From Spodoptera frugiperda (taxonomy: Eukaryota > Arthropoda > Insecta > Lepidoptera > Noctuidae), in the NCBI RefSeq assembly GCF_023101765.2, contig NC_064237.1:12692199-12756198 (forward strand): a DNA stretch of 64,000 nt, in the 5' to 3' direction. A model generated the notes under the pieces. That model made no database searches, was not told where the DNA came from, and worked only from the letters and a program-made list of their open reading frames with translations. Shown piece by piece: positions 32,216-43,563 of this stretch. Position 1 is the stretch's first letter. Each line of letters opens with the position of its first letter. The position numbers and the translations under genes were made by a program.

Positions 32216-32399
32216 TCACAGCACCTATTTACGTCGTTTAGTTGTATTATTTTCGAAGCAAAAGGTGAAATGAATATGAAATGAAACTCATTCATTTCGC
32301 TATTATTATATTAAAGTATATTACTCGTATGTATAGTTTTTAACCAAGTCATTTCTTCTGTAATAGGTCGGTTCAGTAACTAACCAATAATTAAGTACT

Positions 32400-32500
32400 A
32401 TCTCACAGTACTGTAACCTTAAGTTTGCTTTACATTTAAAGTAATTCGCGCTCTTGTTTCGATTACTTCAAACGTAAAGCAATCCTATACTAAGGGCACT
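32400..32500. repeat. H-family element, copy 3
   Basis: TTTGCTTTACATTTAAAGTA and the inverted GATTACTTCAAACGTAAAGC form a short hairpin without the usual centre. Confidence 0.5.
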
Positions 32501-32834
32501 GTACTAAATCAATCTTTATTTTCTTACCTGCAAAGTAGGTATATAGGGGTATTGATTGTTCATGAATGGACGTCTATGATAATTATGACGATGATTACTA
32601 TTTCTAGCAGAAGCCAAATAATATTAATAGTGTTAATAATTGTACGTGGCCTGATTGTGGTTAGTGACTACTGTGGTCTGGTCAATACGCAAAGAAGGAC
32701 AATGAAATAAAACGAGTATAATAGTTTTATTTCATACCTAATCTTTAAACATTTTTTTCATAATTTGGATTCATAGTTTCTTTTACAGAAATTACGATAC
32801 AGTTAAAAATAACTAACAATTAAATATTCATGCA

Positions 32835-32960
32835 TATGTTGCACCTCTACTGCATGAGCATTTAATTGCGGGCGGAAAAGCGGTACTGCACACACCGCAT
32901 TTTAAAAAATACACCTATAAACGGAATGAATACTAAATAATCTATTATATTGTTAATGTA
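32835..32960. repeat. Dispersed repeat pair, copy 2
   Basis: TGTTGCACCTCTACTGCATG and the following bases match 24055-24180, with an extra segment GGGCGGAAAAGCGGTACTGC. Confidence 0.5.
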
Positions 32961-33938
32961 GCATGGATTTTTGCAAAGTAACGCCTGATTCTATTCTATG
33001 TATATGTCAATACGCAAAAAAACATAAAAAAACAGTTCTTTAGTTAGTAGCCCTTTAGCTTCATGAAAATCTACCAACACCGACTATGAAACCTCGGAAT
33101 AAACACAATTGCAAAACCTACCAAAAATACCATTTCTAAAGATTAAACAACCGAATCAAATTGTTGACGGACAGACAGACAGACAGGACGACGTCACACT
33201 ACTTTACTGAGCTGTTCATAAATATTTAAGTTTTCACCTTGAAGTACATTTGCTAACATACATATAAGTATCTTCTAATGTATACAAAGATTTTGTGTGT
33301 GTTGAACTGAGAGTCAATTGTAATTTTTATAATACGTGTTTGGAGGCTAATAATGTGTGTCGATAATGTAACTCATAAACGTAACTCAGTACAACCATGT
33401 GACTCCATCCGTCGAATACGTCCCTCTTCACCCAAAAAAAAATCCATGTCCATGAGTGGCTCTGATTACGTGATCACTCGTACCATCAGGTGTTCCACCA
33501 GCTCTTTTGCCTCTAAAGCAATCTAACTAATAGGTACTATAAATACTAAATATTGTGAGTTTGTGTGTGTGTTTGTTACTCGATTGCGTATAAACCGCTG
33601 AAGGGATCAAGATGAAATTTGGAACAAGGGTATTTTTTACTCTTTATTCCATAGAATTGCGGACAAAGACACGTGCAGAAGCTAATTTCTAATTCTCATA
33701 AAAACCACTTGGTTTTACTCGACTACTAACAAACCAATAAAACAATTTAAATATAACTTTTACCTTACTACACTTTCCTGTTAACAAAACAAAGGTATAA
33801 TACTTTTCCTGTCCAAGTAAATGGCAATCACAAATTATTATTATGAATAGAAAACAAGGCTTCCTATATACCTTGATTCCCATTTCACATCGGTTGTAGG
33901 CTGTTACTAAATTATTCATTGTAACAATTATGTTTCAG

Positions 33939-34020
33939 GCGGCTGAAAGCTCTGTGAAACTAAGCTGAAACGACACTAAGCTCGAAACGAAAAGGACTTT
34001 CAGGAGCAATTAGCGAAGAG
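33939..34020 (+). other. Candidate 5' UTR exon (82 nt), possibly of Ggamma30A
   Basis: The segment is framed by a good acceptor (TTATGTTTCAG at 33928-33938) and a good donor (GAAGAG|GTAAGA at 34021). All three frames have stops, so it would be non-coding. The only plus-strand gene downstream in the window is Ggamma30A at 43.4 kb. The link is inference. Confidence 0.4.
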
Positions 34021-34274
34021 GTAAGAACCTTTTGCAAATGTTTCATTTTTCAGTCGTTTTATGTTCAAGTATTGTTGTTTATTTTATTTGTTTTTTTATT
34101 TCTTTTATTGGCAATGGGTAAAGGTTTGTTTCATGCTTGAAATATTTTTTTTTGTGTGTAATAAAATTGATATAGGCAACTTGAAATCACGTCTTAACTA
34201 AATGTAATTTTAATGGAAAATTGATACAAACAATCATTTGGAGCAATTTAGTTAATATTTGTTTATTTACTGCC

Positions 34275-34509
34275 TCTTTGACTTGATTCCCGCGTCGAGC
34301 AAAGTATTATTGGATTTTTTTTCGGTTTTTCGAAAAATGTGCTCAGTATATGATAATAGGCTCACTCTCTATTACATGGGACCTATAAGCTTATAACGCA
34401 AACGGCAAAAAGTGGGTGTACATTATACAGTCGCATTACGTGCCATAATGTGCACATTATGCACAGAGATGCCTCTCTGCCTAGCCCTTCAGGGATGAAA
34501 AGCGTAACA
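34275..34509 (+). repeat. SINE family B (degenerate head)
   Basis: CTGCCTCTTTGACTTGATTC, TTTTTTTTCGGTTTTTCG and CTATTACATGGGACCTATAA through TTCAGGGATGAAAAGCG. Part of the box region is deleted. Confidence 0.65.
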
Positions 34510-34844
34510 ATTTTTTTCTTTGCTCATTTATTTCTGAAATTATGATTTCGTTGGTCTTATACTTCTGATGTTACAAAAAAAAAGACTCAATTATTATTCG
34601 AAGTGTAAAAAACGACACGTATAAGTAATTTGATCTTGTTGACATAATAAAAATAGAATTCTGTGTAGCAATCTATTGATAAATTCCAAAAATCTTCGGC
34701 AAAGTTCAGCATAACTTTTCAGATTAGTAGTATTATAACATACCTATTCAACACTTACACGTGTATCTGTATATCATTAAAACTTTCTTAAATGGGTGAA
34801 GTAAGAATATTGTTAAATGTATTTGATATAAAAAAAAAGTTTCG

Positions 34845-35110
34845 TAGTGATCCAGAGGTTTATGACGCCCACTTCTCATGCGTGAGGGTGCCGGTTGGAA
34901 ACATACTAACGGCGAGTACTAATGTGACTTTTTCCAAGTCATATGCACTTTCTAAGATTACGTAGACAACACTGACAAAGGGTAAAGGAAAATATCGTGG
35001 GGAAACTTAGGCTTATAATTTCTAATTATAATGTTGGAAATGGCTAATCCGCATTGAGCAAGCGTGTTTATTAATGCTCAAACCTTCTGTGTATAAGAAG
35101 AGGTTCTTGG
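34845..35110 (+). repeat. Family F repeat
   Basis: GTGATCCAGAGGTTTATGAC, GGTAAAGGAAAATATCGTGG and AAGAGGTTCTTGGT match 10240-10525. Confidence 0.6.
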
Positions 35111-35814
35111 TTGATATATCCAGCCGGCAGAAACTAGTAACTACTAAACGGATTAATATAAAATTGGCATAGAGATAGATTTCAGTCTTGACAAAATGTC
35201 ATATAGGCGATCGATCACACAGAAGAAGTTTGAATCATTTTATTTAGTAACGGAAAGAGTCATAACAGAGTTTTTCTTACTTAGTACCCTTCCTCTCTAT
35301 ATGGCTTTTTGGCCAAATGCATTTACATATATTTTCCGTATTTCATCATATACGTCGTTTCTCAGAACCAGTCCAACTAAGTAGACGCATGAAATAGAAT
35401 GATAATATTACTCCACTGTCATTTCTCTAGAGATGGATATCAGAGCTTTCTCTAGAGAAACTCAGACCCAGAGAGAGAGGATTCTATTTGACAAACCATT
35501 TATTTCGATCATGTTTCCTTTATTTGTTTTTGGATATTGGCTGTTACGTGTAGGTACCGTTTCAAAGGTAGTTGTTATGTGATATTCTTTGGATGCTGTA
35601 GAATGGTATGATGTGCTTCAGTGAGGTGTGTTTCATTCATAGAATGTTCTACCTTAGTGAATTTTTTTATGCTTCAATTTCGATTTCAGTAATGGAGATA
35701 GAATAATTAAACATCTTATAATGTACTGGATTAGGTCTTATTCCAGTTTCATTAATAAATTTTGAGTAACCAGTGTCCACAAACAATTGCTTAACTCTCT
35801 GCAAACGATGATAT

Positions 35815-35985
35815 AATTTACAAACCCCCATTCCCCAACAACCCTAAACTTCCCAAAACCCAAAACGCTGGCAACGAACCTGTAACGCTTCTAGTATTTC
35901 GGGTATTCATGAGCGGCGGCGATTGTTTACCATCAGGTCATCTGTTTGCTCGTTTACCTTAAACGGCCTTTACCATAAAAAAACC
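35815..35985 (+). repeat. Family C repeat
   Basis: CCCCCATTCCCCAACAACCC, TTTCGGGTATTCATGAGCGG and TTACCATCAGGTCATCTG are present. Confidence 0.6.
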
Positions 35986-36296
35986 AGTCAGATTAACAAC
36001 CCTTTAAGTGACCTTAACCCTCTCTCAAGTACATAGTACCTCTTTTAACCAACCCTTCTTGACTGAACTACAGTAACTTTCACACACGACGTTCCCACGG
36101 CAGTATTTACAAAGATTTTCATAGAAGCTCGAGTACAGTGCTCATGCACTTGTATTTACTAAACAAAGTTCAGTCTGTTTGTCAGTATTACTGAACAGAT
36201 GGCTCCCTTGTTTAGTAATCAGTGTTTCATGTGTTTAAATAAGAGTTTTCATTGTTTTCCACGGTGTTATTCTGATTGTTTTGTGTTTTATTGACG

Positions 36297-36480
36297 ACTT
36301 GCTTCTGCCAGCAGCTTTGCCCGCGTTCCCGTGGGATAAAAAGTATCATACTACCTAAGTCAGCTCATACGCTGTCTATATATTAAATTTCATCAAAATC
36401 CGTTAAGTAGTTTCAGTGTAATTGTCGGGGAAACATCCAAAAATCCAAACCAACAAAATTTCATATTTATAATATTCTGA
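36297..36480 (+). repeat. Family G retroelement tail
   Basis: ACTTGCTTCTGCCAGCAGCT, CGCGTTCCCGTGGGATAAAA and AAATCCGTTAAGTAGTTTCA are typical of the 3' end of this element. Confidence 0.55.
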
Positions 36481-37298
36481 TTAGTGTGATTAGCTGTCTA
36501 CTTCTTCGGAGATAAAAGGCGTAACAACATTACTTACACATAGCTCTATCTGAAAATTTTACCAAAATCTGTTTTCTCGACAATCGTGCTTGCCACCATG
36601 CTACTTAATAACGAGAAAAATCAATGTTTTATTATATCATATTGTTAGTTGTACAAATTCATTATTAATATTGAAGTTTATTTTATGAATAAATATGTAC
36701 GTAATGGGAAACCCAGAACAATGCTCCATAATTCAGCAGTATGCGGTATTTTACGATTGCAAAATGCACTGTAATAACACGGAGTCTGGAATTGCACCTG
36801 GAGTTTTGCTAAACGCTATTGTTTTAGTATATGAGACTAGCACTATTAGTTGGAATGGCTGAACGCTTAGGGGTGCCAATTATAATAAAATATACATTCA
36901 GTACAGATATTTACTATGTAGGTAAGGAAATAAAGATTGATTCAGTACAGATACAGAAATCATTGGTTGGCTACTGAACCGACCAATGGTTACAGAAGAT
37001 GTGGCTTGGTTCAAAACTCTATAATATACCTATACCTAATTTAGTATATTAGTAGCTACTGTGTTTGAACTAAGTGTCCTTAAGTTTTTACTGTACTATG
37101 TAACTTTACTTTACTGTACTTCTTTAGGAAAAAAATAGTACACAAGTAAAACTGTGATACTGTACAAGTTACGTATAGGAATCCATGTTCACTGGATTCT
37201 CAGGCTCCAAGGATTATAGTCTGGAATAACGCATACTTTTTATCCAGACACGGCTACGCTGAGAAGCTAGTATTTATGTACACTTTTTTATTAAGATA

Positions 37299-38578
37299 CG
37301 AGGGCGGGTCAATAAGTCCGTGACTTTTTGAATAAAATACAGGATTTCGGATATTTTTTTATTTTATTTTTCAACCTACTCTCCTTGGAGATCCACACAC
37401 TCTGTCCAAAGATTCTCCTATTTTTTTATCCCTTCCAAAAATATGATTTCTCGAAGTCATCAAAATGAGCATTAGTTTGTGAAATGATTTCATATTTGGA
37501 CTCAAATTTCTTTTCACCAAGCCACTTCTTTAAGTTTGGGAACAGGAAATAGTCATTTGGGACTAAATCCGGAGAATAGGGTGGATGAGGTAGCAATTCG
37601 TAGCCCAATTCTTGAATTTTCGACAGTGAAACTGCACAAGTGTGCACCCTTGCATTGTCCTGTGAAAAAGAACTTTCTTCTTGGTCAAATGCGGTCGTTT
37701 TTTTTAAAACTCACATTAAATTGACCCAATAAGTTGTCAAAATATTCACCATTTATTGTTTTACCCTTTTGAAGGTAGTCCACATGGATAATGCCGCGTG
37801 CATCCCAAAAAACGGTCGCCATGACTTTATTGGCCGACAAACCCACCTTGGACTTCTTTGGGGCCGATTCACCCCGAGAAACCCTCTGTTTTGGGTGGTG
37901 GTTTGTTGTAGTGGATCCATGTTTCGTCCACGGTTATGAAACGATGCAAAAACTCGTCCATATTACGGTTGAACAACGCCAAACACGCTTGCGAAGTTGT
38001 CACACGTTTGCGTTTGTAGTCGATTGTGAGCAATCGCGGCACCCATCTTGCGGAATGCTTTCTCATAGCCAAGTGATCATTTAAAATTGTAACCACTGAG
38101 CCATATGAGATGCCTATGGCTTCCACAATCTCTCTCACTTTCAATCTCCGATCGGCCAACACCATATCGTGGATTTTTTCAATGATTTCGGGTGTAGAGA
38201 CGTCAATTGGGCGTCCAGAACGTTCAGCATCTTCCGTGCTCCTTAGGCCACAACGAAATACTGTGAACCACTTTTTTACCATTGAAATTGATGGTCCAGA
38301 GTCCCCATAATATTTATCAAGCTTAGCCTTGGTTTGCGTAATGGTTTTTTTCTCAAAAAATAATGCTTAATGAGCACACGAAAACCACTTCTTTCCATTT
38401 TCTTTAAATTACGCGGTAGTCTGCTCAATCAATGGCTCTCAAAGACAAACCTAAAGCCGCAGCTTCTTCAAATTTTGCCAGAAGTCAACTGATAGATGCC
38501 TGTTGACAGGAGCAGTGTTGCCTTTTTAATTAAATAACAAGAAATAAAAAAAGTCACGGACTTATTGACCCGCCCTGG
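37299..38578 (-). mobile_element. mariner element, 1,280 bp, full length but broken
   Basis: The terminal inverted repeats at 37299 and 38578 share GGGCGGGTCAATAAGTCCGT and GACTTTTT. TA lies at 37297-37298 and 38579-38580, the expected target duplication. Between them a minus-strand transposase is broken by frameshifts. The flanking sequence is the putative Ggamma30A leader intron. Confidence 0.88.
37426..38400 (-). pseudogene. mariner transposase pseudogene (D,D34D type)
   Basis: The minus-strand reading begins MERSGFRVLIKHYFLR at 38400, shifts frame in a run of A/T near 38350, continues with a paired helix-turn-helix region (SISMVKKWFTVFRCG) and the conserved SARWVPRLLT. The catalytic triad is visible in pieces: TVDETWIHY (first Asp), SQDNARVHT (second Asp) and PPYSPDLVPNDYFLFPNLKK (third Asp). 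Frameshifts occur also between about 37650 and 37869, so no active enzyme can be made. The wild-type family protein is about 345 residues. Confidence 0.85.
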
Positions 38579-39013
38579 TATTTAAAAATTTAGAGAGTAA
38601 TTTACACTTAATTTTTTTCACTATCGCCGTAGGCAAAAAACTAGAACCTTATACTTTCATTGACATTATTATATGACTAAAAATACCTTCCAACTTTCCA
38701 AATAAACAGATTATACTCCCTTCACACAAAAGAAACCTTGGCTTTTGCTACTTTCATTCAAGGACATCTGTTACTTAATATCTTATTAAGTAAAGCCTTA
38801 TTCTAGTACCTAACAAGGCTCTTTTAAGTACGTCTAGATAAATGAACAAGATTTTTTGTGGAAACCTGAGTCTAAAATGTGTTGTTGTCTACAATGCTAT
38901 TTAGTTCTGAAGATAAGATACCTAATTTCTAAAGAAGATTTTTAGTTAAAATTATATTACACATTGCGTGTTAGTTCGTAATTTACTTTTTAAAAGTATA
39001 TTTAGTTCGAATT

Positions 39014-39210
39014 GACTGCACGGTTGCCGCGGTAGCTGGGCAACTGGCTGCCGTGCAACGTGTACCGGGTTCGATTTCCGCACGAAACAACTCTTTGTGT
39101 GATCCACAAATTGTTGTTTTGGGTCTGGGTGTCATGTGCCTGTGAACTTGTATGTTTGTAAACGCACCCACGATACAGGAGATTAATATCCTGGTGTGGG
39201 ACAATGTTTT
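39014..39210 (+). repeat. SINE family A, tRNA-derived
   Basis: GACTGCACGGTTGCCGCGGT, box B GGTTCGATTTCC and tail GTGTGGGACAATG. It ends in a T-rich run. Confidence 0.75.
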
Positions 39211-39379
39211 TTATTTTTTTAATAAAATACATTGCTACTAATGACGCTTAAATAATTAAGAAAACTTAACTCAATAATACTTTTATCCAATTTAAGAATC
39301 GAAATTATTGTGACTTGCTCAGCAGTTTCATTTACGACCACTTGATCGCTGAAAATATACGCAACAACGCAACGTCAAC

Positions 39380-39462
39380 GTCACACCTTTTATCTCCGTA
39401 GGTGTAAGCAGAGGCGCATTACGACACGTAATACCGTTATACACCTGTGAAAAGTGTTTCAC
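39380..39462 (-). repeat. SINE family B tail fragment
   Basis: CGTCACACCTTTTATCTCCG and GCGCATTACGACACGTAATA are the inverted 3' end of family B. Confidence 0.55.
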
Positions 39463-39824
39463 CATAAAATATATATCTAAACAAAAACTAATTAAACATT
39501 TATGATAGATAGATAGATTTAGATAAACATTTCGTTCATTGAACTAACTCTATTTAAATTCCTAAGTCAGCGAATAAGATGAAACTTCTAATTTTAGACA
39601 CTTTATCTGAGCTAAGAGAGCTAAAAATAGTGCTCAAATTGATGAATTAACTCGTCGTCTCGTAATTGTTTGTCGGGTGACAGAACCTTAACTAGTGTTA
39701 CAAAATTATTCTGTGAATTTAATTAAATATTTTCAAGTTCAAGAAAAAAGATCTCTATATAAAAAAGACATTCATTCATTCAGTTATTCCTTCTATTTCT
39801 ATCTATAGCGATATATTTATTGGA

Positions 39825-40054
39825 ATATCACGGTTTTTATCCCTGAAGGGGAGGCAGAGGTGCAAATTACGGCACGTAATGCCACTGTACAATGTACACC
39901 CACTTTTCACCGTTAATGTTATAAGTCCCATGGTAGTAGATGTTATGTTATGAGTTTATTGCTTTCAGACTATAATACAGACAGTGCAATAATACTTTGC
40001 CCGGCCCGGGAATCGAACCCGAGACACTTGCGAACACTCGACCAACAAGACAGT
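39825..40054 (-). repeat. SINE family B, tRNA-derived
   Basis: TTTTTATCCCTGAAGGGGAG to the box region GGGAATCGAACCCGAGAC and CACTCGACCAACAAGACAG (plus strand). The head lacks some 20 bases. Confidence 0.7.
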
Positions 40055-40671
40055 CAGAGGATATACATATTTAAACATAATAATGTTATCATCACGCATA
40101 TTTAATCCAGTAAAGATTTTTGGAAAAATCTCGCAAAAAGTCGCACTTACAGCAATTCAACCAAAAAGGCAGTCTAAAGGTAGTTTAGTAATTAAAATCG
40201 ATCTTACCCTGTACGCTTATAAAACCAGTTTCTTCAAAACATCAGTAACACAAAAAACAGTTTGTCTATTTATACGACTTGATACAAGCACCATTAACAA
40301 TGACGGTTTCCGTGACATTTCAAATGCTTTGTCACAAAACTAAGGCATATACAGCACATCAAAGTACCCCATACTGTCAAATCCTACAACAGAATTTCAA
40401 CCTTACACCTTTAACATTAAGGTTGAAAATTGATTGCGGAATTCTGACATTGTAAATGGTAGGTTGACGTGCGTTTTAAGAAACGTGTCCCTTGATAACG
40501 ATCTAGTTTTGTCCTTCCGTGGTATCGCTAGTATGGGGTAAGCAGAGCTACTGGATTGTCTATAAAATTTTATAGCATTGGACGACTTAATTCTCTTAAG
40601 GGTACCTATAGCTTTAGGTATCTTCGTTATGTATACCGCATTGCGCTTTGAAAGGTTAAAATGAGAGATTT

Positions 40672-40880
40672 TTACCGACTTCAAAAAATAAGGAGGTACT
40701 ATGTTCGAAAGTGGGTGGGTAACCTGTCAGTTACTAAGTAATAACAGTAATTTTTGTTTTTTGATATAAAATGGTTACAAAGTTGAAGTATATTTTGGAG
40801 GTTTCAAAAACAGAAACCGTATAAATATTAGACTTCAAATTTCATGATGGGGTTAATAAACAGAGGTCCCATGTATTAGG
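40672..40880 (+). repeat. Family M repeat (GACTTCAAAAAA type)
   Basis: ACCGACTTCAAAAAATAAGG followed by AGGTACTATGTTCG. Similar starts occur at 45302, 48412 and 17640. It looks like the end of a retroelement. Confidence 0.4.
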
Positions 40881-40984
40881 GGTCACATAGGTAGGGTCAG
40901 GGGCTCAGGCAGGGGTTATATCACCCCACTGGCGCATATGACGCATAAAACTTTGAAAATTAATATTGCTATACTTTTGACTAT

Positions 40985-41280
40985 TGCAGACTGCCTAGTT
41001 GGTTACCGGGGCTCCGGCTCAACAAACAGGAGTAGCTTCAGTAAGCTAAGCCGAAGGCCTTTGGGCTTTGGGCTCTTTAAGGGATATTGCTTCCGATTTC
41101 AACATAATACTGATTAATTTTAAAATAAGTTTTAATCATTGACTCCTGTAGATGATTGAAACTATTAAATTTCTGGTAAAATTTGTGGGGTGGTGGTTAT
41201 TCAGTATGAGTGTGACACTCCTTTTCGGCTCGCAAGTCGCAAGTCATTGGATGATTTTCCCCCCTTCAAAAAAATACCAA
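40985..41280 (+). repeat. Family E repeat, split
   Basis: GCAGACTGCCTAGTTGGTTA, GGCTCCGGCTCAACAAACAG at one side and CAAGTCATTGGATGATTTTC at the other, with unrelated sequence (41050-41180) between. Confidence 0.5.
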
Positions 41281-41589
41281 GCCATATTCTCACCAATTTT
41301 CCTTGCATCTGCTTAACCAATATAAAGCTATGGTAATTGTAATCAGACCACCAAGCTCGCTGCCGACCTCTCTCCCACTGTCGCCATGACGCCGCCATTG
41401 TTCCAACAAGAATAAAAATGTTATCTCGTTCATTGTGTTCGTAATTAATTATCATCATCTCAAGATTTCACGTTTTTACTCTGCTTTGAATAATTTTATT
41501 ATTTACTGCTTGATTTTAATGGTGATTGTGAGGGGCTGAGATGAAAGTCACGGGTTCATGCATAGAAAGGTAGTTGGACAAAGATAGTT

Positions 41590-41800
41590 TTTTTTTTTAT
41601 GGTATAAGCCGGTAAACGAGCAGACAGATCACCTGATGGTAAGCAATCGCCGCCGCCGATGGACACTTGAAACACCAGAGGCGTTACAAGTGCATTGCCG
41701 GCCTTTTGGGGGTTAGGAATTTAAGGGTTGTCGGGGAATCGGTGATTGTGAAGATTGGGAAGGGTAACCTCACTCATACAACGAAACACATCGAACGTTG
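41590..41800 (-). repeat. Family C repeat, inverted
   Basis: TTTTATGGTATAAGCCGGTA, CACCTGATGGTAAGCAATCG, CACCAGAGGCGTTACAAGTG and AGATTGGGAAGGGTAACCTC. The best preserved copy. Confidence 0.7.
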
Positions 41801-43440
41801 TTGTTAAAAATCTTTTAAATCCACTTTTAACAATTCCAAACAAAAGTAAACATTTTTAAAATATGTTATATAATTGCTTTCATAGCAAAAACAAATATTG
41901 TTAAATTAAATTTTTCTACGTACCCATTAAAACCAACAACTATAAAGATGTGTGAAAGAGAAAGAAGAACATTTTATTTTCTTTTTATTCTTGCAACTCG
42001 CTAAGGAGTCTCATTTTCACGCCAAGCCCATGGCATGATTAATTTAATTAACCCCTTGGGAGCAGTGGGGTGTTAATCTCAAGGTCACAGGTTTGAATCC
42101 CTCGTTATTAAAATGTTTAATTAGATAGATGCTTTTGAAAAAATTTGGCTATTTTCTAGTAACACAAAATTGTTTTTATTTATACTTATTATAAAAAATA
42201 ATAATTAAATAGGTACTAAGTTTAAGGTGCAAAGTATTGTTTTGCTTGCAAATTCTCGATAGACATTTTTATTAGTCTAGAAATTATTTTAAATTAAAAA
42301 TTAACATAATCATCGAAAAGTGGGTAGTCACGACAATAAAGTTGACTCCTGCTTACCCCAAAAGGGAATAAGCGTGAAGTAATAAAGTACAATACACCCA
42401 GAGCCCTCTATGACAGTCGTCCGAAAACAAAGAATAATGGTGTACAAAACGCCAAGAACTACCGACCATTACGTTTTAATTCATTAATTTTACAATTCAC
42501 AAAACATACGAAAATAAACCCTAACACAATTAGAATAAAGTCTAATTTCATTAAGAACTACACTAACTAACTTCGCGCAAGCTAACTTCAGTGTTCCTAA
42601 AGGGGTTGTCATAGAAACTGAAGTTCTGCGCGCGCATCACCTACACACCAAGCACACGGACACACACATACACACGTTTCCCCTAATGCGAGAAAGAGAT
42701 GGTGCTATACTACAATCGGCGACAAAAGTGTTTGGGTATAACAAATTATTAGATTCTGTAATTAGGTTAGGTGGTAGAAATTAAAATGCAAATAAAGGTT
42801 TATATTATTATTTGGTTTTAGAATTAATAAGCTCAATTCGTTTGTTAATTTTGTGTCGGATTTTGAGGAGGATTTTGTTAGTGTGTTTAAAGTTTGTAGT
42901 TGTAACTTATGTGTATTAGTTTTGTTTATAACATGTGTGTTATGATATATTATGATTCAGTTAAGAAAAAATAACCATTGGTTTCTATAAAAAGTGTATT
43001 ATACGTAATTTTTTTTTTACCAACACTTACCTACTTACTGAATAATAAGTTATGCTGATAAGTTATAAACGAAAATTATGTGATTAATGTTATTCTTATC
43101 AAGACGTGATTTCAAGTTACCACATCAATTAATAACATTGGTATTAAATATTTCAACCGTTTATTATATTAAAAAAATACAATTACATTTCAACGCTATT
43201 TCAATAATTTAACTAAACAATCAAAACCCATTTGAATTATAAATTCCAACATTTACAATAGAAATAACTACCTCAGCCACTGCCAATAAAACCAATCACC
43301 TCAAAGCCGTGCCTTTCAAACACCTTAACACAATAATATTAATTGGTACCGAGACCGCGGTGTACGCGACTGTACCCGAGCCGTACCTTACACACACTAC
43401 TACGCCTGTACTAACTATGTGTGCGTGCTTTACACCACAG

Positions 43441-43563
43441 ATTCTGCGCGATGGACCCTAGTATTCTTGCAGCCATGGACAAAGAAGCACTTAAAAAGCA
43501 GATTGAAAACATGAAGTACCAAGCGTCTATGGAACGCTGGCCGCTTTCAAAAAGCATTGCAGC
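43441..43563 (+). CDS. Ggamma30A: G protein gamma subunit 30A (G-gamma-e), first coding exon
   Basis: The start ATG is at 43451 and the exon encodes 37 complete residues plus two bases: MDPSILAAMDKEALKKQIEN, then MKYQASMERWPLSKSIA. This is nearly the N-terminus of insect Ggamma30A, the photoreceptor-enriched gamma subunit that pairs with a beta subunit through a coiled coil. The acceptor CACCACAG ends at 43440 and a perfect branch point TACTAAC lies about 25 nt before it, so ten bases of 5' UTR (43441-43450) are on this exon. The donor GC|GTGAGT follows 43563. The second coding exon, with the C-terminal CAAX prenylation signal, is not visible downstream. Confidence 0.88.

Larger units (their letters stand above)
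27320..33938. other. Repeat-rich region upstream of Ggamma30A
   Basis: No coding exon is recognised. It holds copies of families B, C, D, E, F and H. A donor-like G|GTAAGT at 29343 follows a mixed-composition stretch (29160-29342) that could be a transcribed leader, and 31080-31260 is another candidate promoter area. 28170-28480 and 29460-29870 show nothing I can name. Confidence 0.4.
34021..43440. other. Putative Ggamma30A leader intron, repeat-filled
   Basis: It holds SINEs A and B, families C, E, F and G, and the mariner element. 35190-35800, 36540-37280, 38580-39000, 40060-40670 and 41800-43400 have no recognised gene. Around 42620-42700 there is a small GC-rich patch that could be a promoter. 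Confidence 0.4.

Noticed and set aside
42061..42112. tRNA-like stretch with GGTTTGAATCC
   Set aside because: A box B-like motif is present but I cannot draw acceptor, D and anticodon stems that pair; probably a decayed SINE or chance.
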